This document shows, piece after piece, positions 59,267-64,000 of a stretch of 64,000 nucleotides of DNA; position 1 is the stretch's first letter; every line of letters begins with the position of its first letter. The stretch lies in NCBI RefSeq assembly GCF_019392245.1, contig NZ_JAHXRL010000004.1:1-64000 (forward strand), given 5' to 3'. Source of the stretch: Sulfitobacter sp. CW3 (GTDB lineage Bacteria; Pseudomonadota; Alphaproteobacteria; Rhodobacterales; Rhodobacteraceae). Below the pieces are notes generated by a model. The model ran no database searches. It was not told the origin of the DNA and saw only the letters and a program-made list of their open reading frames with translations. The translations under genes and the position numbers were made by a program.

Positions 59267-60024
59267 TGCCAACCCCACCATTGACGATAGAAAACGGCGG
59301 CGGCGGTCTGCGGATTGAACATCTGCGCAAGTCCTATCGCAAGAAAACCGTGATCCGCGATTTTTCGATGCATCTGGACCGCGGCGAAGTTGTTGCTTTG
59401 CTCGGGCCCAACGGGTCGGGCAAGACGACGACATTTTATGCCGTGGCCGGTTTGGTCATGCCCGAAGGCGGCACCGTCACCATCGACGGCAAGGATGTCA
59501 CCACCCTGCCGATGTATCGCCGCGCGCAACTGGGCATCGGCTATCTTCCCCAAGAGATGAGCATTTTTCGCGGGTTGAGCGTGCAGGATAACATCTCGGC
59601 CATCTTGGATATTTCGGTGCCAGACGTGCGAAAGCGCCGCGAACGACTTGAGGCATTGCTGTCCGAATTCTCTATCGAACACCTGCGCCGCGCCCCTGCG
59701 CTGGCGCTGTCGGGTGGCGAACGTCGCCGCGTTGAAATTGCGCGTTGTCTGGCCGCTGATCCCAAATACCTTTTGCTTGATGAACCGTTTGCCGGGGTTG
59801 ACCCGATTTCGGTTGATGACATCAGGCATCTGGTTGCTGATCTGAAAAAACGTGGCATTGGCGTGCTGATCACCGATCACAATGTGCGCGAAACCCTCGA
59901 GATCGTGGATCGCGCCTATATCCTGCACGAGGGCAAAGTCCTGATGTCTGGCACCCCGTCAGAAGTCGTTCAAAACGAGAACGTGCGCCGTGTCTATCTG
60001 GGTGACAATTTTCGTATTTCTTAA
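59266..60024 (+). CDS. lptB: LPS export ABC transporter ATP-binding protein LptB
   Basis: A 252-residue ATPase with Walker A GPNGSGKTT, Q-loop YLPQEMSIFRGL (typical of LptB), signature LSGGERRR, Walker B YLLLDEPFAGVDP and switch His in ITDHNVRETL. It powers LPS extraction with LptF and LptG, which are encoded elsewhere. It is last in the kdsD-lptC-lptA-lptB run. In many proteobacteria rpoN follows; here a 252-bp gap leads to hpf instead. Confidence 0.96.
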   Translation: MPTPPLTIENGGGGLRIEHLRKSYRKKTVIRDFSMHLDRGEVVALLGPNGSGKTTTFYAVAGLVMPEGGTVTIDGKDVTTLPMYRRAQLGIGYLPQEMSIFRGLSVQDNISAILDISVPDVRKRRERLEALLSEFSIEHLRRAPALALSGGERRRVEIARCLAADPKYLLLDEPFAGVDPISVDDIRHLVADLKKRGIGVLITDHNVRETLEIVDRAYILHEGKVLMSGTPSEVVQNENVRRVYLGDNFRIS

Positions 60025-60220
60025 TTTTTGATGAAATTGCTCAGCTGATTTTCGCACAACTTCCTGCCAGATTCATTTGACAAACAGTGCCTTTCGGGCG
60101 CTCAATGGGGACATGGCGACACCACGTTCCATGTTTGTCCTATCTGACCCTTGCAACAAAGGGCCGATAGCATTCAATCTGAACGGATCGTCATTCACCC
60201 GCATCTGACCCCGCCCCACA

Positions 60221-60236
60221 CCGCGAATTTTCGCGG
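60221..60236. terminator. GC-rich hairpin between lptB and hpf
   Basis: CCGCGA (60221-60226) and TCGCGG (60231-60236) form a perfect 6-bp stem with an ATTT loop, followed by TTTG on the + strand. It could end lptB transcription or fold within the hpf leader. The T run is short, so terminator strength is uncertain. The rest of the 252-bp gap (60025-60276) contains a TTGACA at 60077-60082 but no convincing -10 at normal spacing. Confidence 0.4.
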
Positions 60237-60276
60237 TTTGGGACGTTGTTCAGAACGATATGAATAAGGAGAGTAT

Positions 60277-60843
60277 ATGCGGTACCAAATCAGTGGCAAA
60301 CAGATCGACATCGGCGACGCCCTGCAGACTCATGTGAAAACGGAACTGGGCGAAGCGGTCAAAAAATACGCAGAGCGCCCGACGGATGCAAATGTCATCT
60401 TTTCCAAGTCCGGCCATGAATTCGTTTGCGAGGCAACAGTTCACCTCTCGACTGGGCTGACCGCTTCGGCAAAAGCTCATGCTACTGATATTTATGGATC
60501 TTTTGATTCCTGCGCAGCCAAAATGGAGAAGCAACTTCGGCGCTACAAGCGTCGGTTGAAAGATCACCACCGTGAAAGACCGGAGCCGGTTGAACTTTTC
60601 GGCGCATCCTCGTATATCCTCGCCTCAGAAAGCGATTCAGATGCGCAGGAACCAGAAACTCTCCAACCAATGATCATTGCCGAAATGCAGACCAAGATCG
60701 CAAACTTGTCTGTCGGAGAAGCCGTGATGCAGATGGAGATTTCAGGATCACCTGTCGTCGTGTTTCGCAAAGAGGGTAAAGAAGGCGTAAACGTTGTTTA
60801 CCGTCGTGATGACGGAAACATCGGCTGGATCGACCCGTCCTAA
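60277..60843 (+). CDS. hpf: Ribosome hibernation promoting factor, long form
   Basis: A 188-residue protein with an N-terminal S30AE domain (about 1-105: MRYQISGKQIDIGDALQTHV, DANVIFSKSGHEFVCEATVH, KMEKQLRRYKRRLKDHH) and a C-terminal dimerisation domain (about 125-188: LSVGEAVMQMEISGSPVVVF, VVYRRDDGNIGWIDPS). Long-form HPF dimerises and joins 70S ribosomes into inactive 100S particles in stationary phase. AAGGAGAG precedes the ATG. ptsN follows after 43 bp. Confidence 0.95.
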   Translation: MRYQISGKQIDIGDALQTHVKTELGEAVKKYAERPTDANVIFSKSGHEFVCEATVHLSTGLTASAKAHATDIYGSFDSCAAKMEKQLRRYKRRLKDHHRERPEPVELFGASSYILASESDSDAQEPETLQPMIIAEMQTKIANLSVGEAVMQMEISGSPVVVFRKEGKEGVNVVYRRDDGNIGWIDPS

Positions 60844-60886
60844 CACAACGGATCGCATGAAGGCGGCCCAGAACTGAGCGAGCAGA

Positions 60887-61351
60887 ATGAATTTTGCGAC
60901 ACTCCTAAAGCCGTCGGCGGTCAAAGTCCTGACGTCTGCATCAAGCAAGAAGCGCCTGCTCCATGATATTGGTGAGCTGGCGTTTCACGCGTATGATTTG
61001 GATTCAGGTGCGGTTATCGATGCCTTGCAAACACGCGAATCCCTTGGCCCGACAGGCGTTGGCCACGGGGTTGCCCTTCCGCATGCGCGGTTAGAGGGGT
61101 TGGATTCTGTCTTAGGCGCATTCGTTCTGTTGGATAAACCAATTGATTTCAATGCTGTCGACCGGCAGCCCGTCGATATCGCATTTGCGCTATTCGCGCC
61201 CGAAAATGCCGGGGTCGAGCATCTAAAAGCGTTGGCGCTGGTATCGCGGACCCTGCGCGATCCGTCTGTCTGCTCAAAGCTGCGGGCAAACCCGGAGCCA
61301 GCAACGCTGTACACAATTCTGACCGAAGCACAGGCCACGCAAGCGGCCTAG
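60887..61351 (+). CDS. ptsN: PTS IIA-like nitrogen regulatory protein PtsN
   Basis: A 154-residue EIIA(Ntr) protein. The phosphorylated His66 is in GVGHGVALPHARL, and LLDKPIDFNAVDRQPVDIAF is the conserved later segment. It receives phosphate from the PTS(Ntr) chain and affects potassium and nitrogen-related regulation. It follows hpf as in many proteobacteria. Its stop codon lies within a GC-rich palindrome shared with the convergent sulfotransferase gene. Confidence 0.95.
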   Translation: MNFATLLKPSAVKVLTSASSKKRLLHDIGELAFHAYDLDSGAVIDALQTRESLGPTGVGHGVALPHARLEGLDSVLGAFVLLDKPIDFNAVDRQPVDIAFALFAPENAGVEHLKALALVSRTLRDPSVCSKLRANPEPATLYTILTEAQATQAA

Positions 61352-61358
61352 GGGCCGC
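61343..61358. terminator. Palindrome between convergent ptsN and sulfotransferase genes
   Basis: GCGGCC (61343-61348), TAGG, GGCCGC (61353-61358) form a perfect 6-bp GC-only stem with a 4-base loop that contains the ptsN stop codon. It lies exactly between two convergent genes separated by 8 bp. It lacks a T run on either strand. It may act as a weak two-way transcription barrier. Confidence 0.3.
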
Positions 61359-61359
61359 G

Positions 61360-62787
61360 TCATTGCCAGCTGTCGAAGCCAAACATCATATAATCGCGCT
61401 GATACGCATCCGAGGCGAGCTTCTCGATCTCGGCGTCGTAGATGACTGACAGATCAAACGGTGTGGTTGCGGGGCGTGGCGCTATGGCCGGCGGCGTCGA
61501 TATCCCCACAGACACGGCCAATTCGGTCAGATCATGCGCCAGATCGGCCTCGCGAATAATACGGTCTGGTAAGGCAAATTCGCCAAAGCCTTGCAACGCC
61601 TGCGCTTGGCTACACCACGCCTGATCGACACGAATAGCAGTCTGCCCGTTCAGGTTCCCCTTGAGGAAAACCAAGAACGCCTTGAACGCCAAACGATGTG
61701 CATCTGCGTCATAGCTTGCATCCGGCTCCCCTTCGGGCAGGGGCAGTTTATAGCGCCGGATCAGATTGGCGCGCAGTTGGGTATAACTGCCCTTGCCCGT
61801 CGTGACGATGTGGCGGCAAAACGCATCATGGGCACGGTCTACTGGGTGGCGCAGCACGGTAAAGCTGCGATGGCCCACATTGCGCCGTTTCCATTGGCGC
61901 AGGTCCTTTTGGTTCATCTTGCTGCGCAAATCGTCGCGGCCAACGCCATCGACAGCAGCCAACCAATCCAGAACCTGCGGTTCGGGCCCGCTGCGCAGGG
62001 GCAAATACAGCAACGGTGCGTCAGCTGCGGCGACATACGATGGCACCACCGGCCCACGGCGCGGTTCGAAATTCGGCGTGCGGGTCAGATCGAAACGGTC
62101 GAGCCGCCCAAGCGCCGCCAGCATTTCATCGTAATTGCTAACCTTGGTCGAGATATGTTCGGGATTTTGCTTTTTCAGGCTTTTGTCCAAGCCATCCAAC
62201 GTCTCGTCCACGCCCAGAAACCGTGCAAGCCCGTTCATCACATCGACGTTTTGCAGGTCTTCATAGGCCACATAGAACGCAGTTTGCCCCAAGACCTGAA
62301 GACGGTTCAGCAACAGCAATTGAAACGCCTGCAAAGCCTCTAGATGGGCGGAAAACTCTGCCTCATCAAACAAGGCTTGGCCGGATTTATGCGCCTTCAT
62401 GTCGGTCAGCTTCCACTGGCCGGTGGCGCGGGCAATCTTCCAGCTGACATAGCTGTCGACGGGATTGCGCGTCAGAATAACCTTGGCGCAACTGTCATCG
62501 GTCATCAGCGTATCCAACACACGGGGGTCGTGGTCGTGAAAATAGCGGAACCCGCCCAGCCCCGTTGATGTATTGCGTATGGCCGACAGCAGCGCATTGG
62601 GGTCGGTGTCGCGTGTTTCCTGATCGACGCCCAGGATATCAGTGGCGTTCGGATAGCCGATAAAATGCGGGTTAAACGCCTCTCCGTGGCAGCTGATCCC
62701 CTCGAACGCGTTCAGGTTCGCCTCCAAAAAATTTGACCCGGTCCGCATCTCGGCGAAGACGACAAAGCTTTTGAAATCGGGCGACAT
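61360..62787 (-). CDS. Two-domain sulfotransferase family protein
   Basis: A 475-residue protein. The N-terminal half (about 1-235) is a Stf0/NodH-like sulfotransferase with the PAPS 5'-phosphosulfate loop MRTGSNFLEANL (14-25) and the 3'-phosphate motif LTRNPVDSYVSW (about 104-115). The C-terminal half (about 250-475) looks like a second sulfotransferase of the family 2 type, with GHRSFTVLRHPVDRAHDAF (about 305-323), although its phosphosulfate loop is hard to see and may be degenerate. It starts 2 bp after the upstream glycosyltransferase gene, so the two probably act together on a surface glycan. Confidence 0.85.
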   Translation of the reverse strand: MSPDFKSFVVFAEMRTGSNFLEANLNAFEGISCHGEAFNPHFIGYPNATDILGVDQETRDTDPNALLSAIRNTSTGLGGFRYFHDHDPRVLDTLMTDDSCAKVILTRNPVDSYVSWKIARATGQWKLTDMKAHKSGQALFDEAEFSAHLEALQAFQLLLLNRLQVLGQTAFYVAYEDLQNVDVMNGLARFLGVDETLDGLDKSLKKQNPEHISTKVSNYDEMLAALGRLDRFDLTRTPNFEPRRGPVVPSYVAAADAPLLYLPLRSGPEPQVLDWLAAVDGVGRDDLRSKMNQKDLRQWKRRNVGHRSFTVLRHPVDRAHDAFCRHIVTTGKGSYTQLRANLIRRYKLPLPEGEPDASYDADAHRLAFKAFLVFLKGNLNGQTAIRVDQAWCSQAQALQGFGEFALPDRIIREADLAHDLTELAVSVGISTPPAIAPRPATTPFDLSVIYDAEIEKLASDAYQRDYMMFGFDSWQ

Positions 62788-62789
62788 CG

Positions 62790-64000
62790 CTATCTCACCA
62801 AATAGGGCTTGCGGGGCGACGGTTGGGTTGCAGCGACGCCGCGTTCAACCGGGAAATCGCCCATCAGATGTGGGTGCATCCCTTGGTTCTTGAGGTTCTG
62901 CAAGAATTGCCCGAACCCTGAAAGATCAACCATTTGCGGCACTTCGGATATGCGCTTCAGCTTCACGTGGCCGATCTCGTCCAATATCCCCTGAAGCGGC
63001 TCCATCGGGGCCTCGATAAATTCGGCCATGTTCCAGATCCGCACCCGCGCCTTGGTGTAGGGCGAGCGGAGGATATTCATGTGTTCGTTTTCGATCTTCT
63101 GCAACGCGGCCGCCGTGCGGCGAATGACCGAGAAATCCTTGTTTGACCGGAACAAGGGCACGGACCACGCGCCGGTGATCACCGAAACCTGCGCATTGGG
63201 GTCTTTTGCGATCCGCCAGCAAACATCCTGATTGTCGCCCGGCCCGAATTGGAAACACTGACGTTCGCCGCGCGTGTTCCAGATCAGGTTCGTCAGAAAC
63301 GCATTGGCATTGTAATCGCGTACCGTCGCACTGTCGCTTAGCGCGCCGTTGATTGCGGTTTGGCTGTCGGCATAGTGAACCCTGTCGGGGGCAAACAGAT
63401 GGCCATGCACGCGCGACCCTGTGGATTTTGCCAGCCACGGCTCAAAGTTATCAAAGAGTTCGGCAAAGCCCTGAAACACGGAATAGGGTGCAGCCGTCAC
63501 GCCATTTTCCCAGTCTTCGTTCGGGAACCGGCTTTGCATATACAAACCCGAACGCCCGCGGGTCCGGCGCTCGACCGCTTTGGCGAAAATGCGATCGATC
63601 TTGCCGGGGTTCGGTTCGGTTTTGCTTAGCGCATTATCCTCATCCGTTAGAAACGCGTCGTACAGACGATCAGCATAGGGCCAGACCTTGCGCGCGACAA
63701 AGCAATCCGACCGCCGCAAAAGCTGCAAGTGGTCATCATAGAAAATATGTGGCTTTCCCTGAAAGTCGAACTTGGAGAGGGTCAGCGACCGGCTTTCGAT
63801 CTGGATCGAATATAGCCGCGATAGCGTCTGGAAATAGCTTTCATCGGGAATCCAGACATGACGGAAATAGCGGTCATATGCACCGCGGTCAGGGTCTTGA
63901 AGGATCGCCGACAACGTCTGGCGGGTCAGACACCACCATTGCGAGCCCATGTGCGGGACAATCTCGTTGGGCAGCTTGCGTTTCAGGTTTAGCGTCCGCT
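62790..64000 (-). CDS. GT14-type (core-2/I-branching-like) glycosyltransferase, C-terminal part
   Basis: At least 403 residues are visible and the frame stays open to base 64000, so the N-terminus lies beyond the right edge. The ATG at 63950 is internal: upstream residues LKRKLPNEIVPH join directly to MGSQWWCLTR, the GSQWW segment typical of GT14 xylosyl/N-acetylglucosaminyl transferases. It continues with HVWIPDESYFQTL, which carries the acidic catalytic-region PDE motif. The long C-terminal extension (about 300 residues) is of a kind seen in Rhodobacteraceae members of this group. A surface polysaccharide role with the downstream sulfotransferase is inferred. Confidence 0.82.
   Translation of the reverse strand, partial: RTLNLKRKLPNEIVPHMGSQWWCLTRQTLSAILQDPDRGAYDRYFRHVWIPDESYFQTLSRLYSIQIESRSLTLSKFDFQGKPHIFYDDHLQLLRRSDCFVARKVWPYADRLYDAFLTDEDNALSKTEPNPGKIDRIFAKAVERRTRGRSGLYMQSRFPNEDWENGVTAAPYSVFQGFAELFDNFEPWLAKSTGSRVHGHLFAPDRVHYADSQTAINGALSDSATVRDYNANAFLTNLIWNTRGERQCFQFGPGDNQDVCWRIAKDPNAQVSVITGAWSVPLFRSNKDFSVIRRTAAALQKIENEHMNILRSPYTKARVRIWNMAEFIEAPMEPLQGILDEIGHVKLKRISEVPQMVDLSGFGQFLQNLKNQGMHPHLMGDFPVERGVAATQPSPRKPYLVR

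Noticed and set aside
1-64000. CRISPR arrays, tRNA or rRNA genes, insertion sequences, prophage genes
   Set aside because: None was seen: no spaced direct-repeat arrays, no transposase or integrase motifs, and gaps between genes are too short or lack tRNA-like elements.

Overview
The window is a continuous piece of an alphaproteobacterial chromosome, most likely a Roseobacter-group member of the Rhodobacteraceae. Supporting signs are the PQQ and quinoprotein gene set next to a class III (glutathione-dependent) alcohol dehydrogenase, the oxygen-dependent (cobG/cobF) cobalamin pathway, the paa operon followed by kdsD-lptCAB-hpf-ptsN, and the sulfotransferase/GT14 pair at the right edge. Genes are tightly packed, with many 4-bp start/stop overlaps (ATGA, GTGA, TTGA). 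I see no tRNA, rRNA, insertion sequence, prophage or CRISPR array.

Region 1 (about 1-24.0 kb) is a quinoprotein oxidation island. It holds the start of adhI (left edge), a zinc metallohydrolase and a fused SoxYZ-like carrier of the quinoprotein relay type, and two unrecognised secreted proteins. A NarL regulator, FIST sensor and hybrid kinase form one operon. A seven-gene MoxR-DUF58-DUF4381-vWA-vWA-TPR-BatD operon, another secreted protein and an MFS transporter follow. Then come a PedB/PedC-like ABC transporter, a second two-component system and pqqABCDE. The PQQ-dependent dehydrogenase served by all this is not in the window and probably lies to the left of adhI. The implied flow is periplasmic alcohol oxidation by a PQQ enzyme, with the aldehyde (formaldehyde) passed to glutathione-dependent oxidation in the cytoplasm.

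Region 2 (24.2-26.4 kb) is a membrane-bound PAS hybrid histidine kinase without a partner in sight.

Region 3 (26.4-48.7 kb) is a large cobalamin island. On the + strand are cobU(cobP), cobT, cobS and an MFS transporter. On the - strand, reading right to left, are DUF1636-cobW-cobN-cobG-cobH-cobI-cobJ, then cobL-cobE-cobM-cobB-cobA-cobF, then a metal ECF-type transporter (DUF4198-cbiM-cbiL-cbiQ-cbiO). cobK is inserted on the opposite strand between cobJ and cobL. Two cobalamin riboswitches on the - strand precede DUF1636-cobW and the metal transporter, and cobO is divergent from the first. Not seen here: cobQ, cobC, cobD, the chelatase subunits cobS/cobT (P. denitrificans naming) and bluB.

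Region 4 (48.8-56.5 kb) is a phenylacetate catabolic operon: 3-oxoadipyl-CoA thiolase, paaABCDE (ring epoxidase and reductase), paaZ and the repressor paaX. A clear promoter with an overlapping palindrome precedes it.

Region 5 (56.6-61.4 kb) is housekeeping: an RNase D-type exonuclease, kdsD, lptC, lptA, lptB, long-form hpf and ptsN, with no rpoN between lptB and hpf.

Region 6 (61.4-64.0 kb, - strand) is a two-domain sulfotransferase and a GT14-type glycosyltransferase cut by the right edge, probably part of a surface polysaccharide locus.
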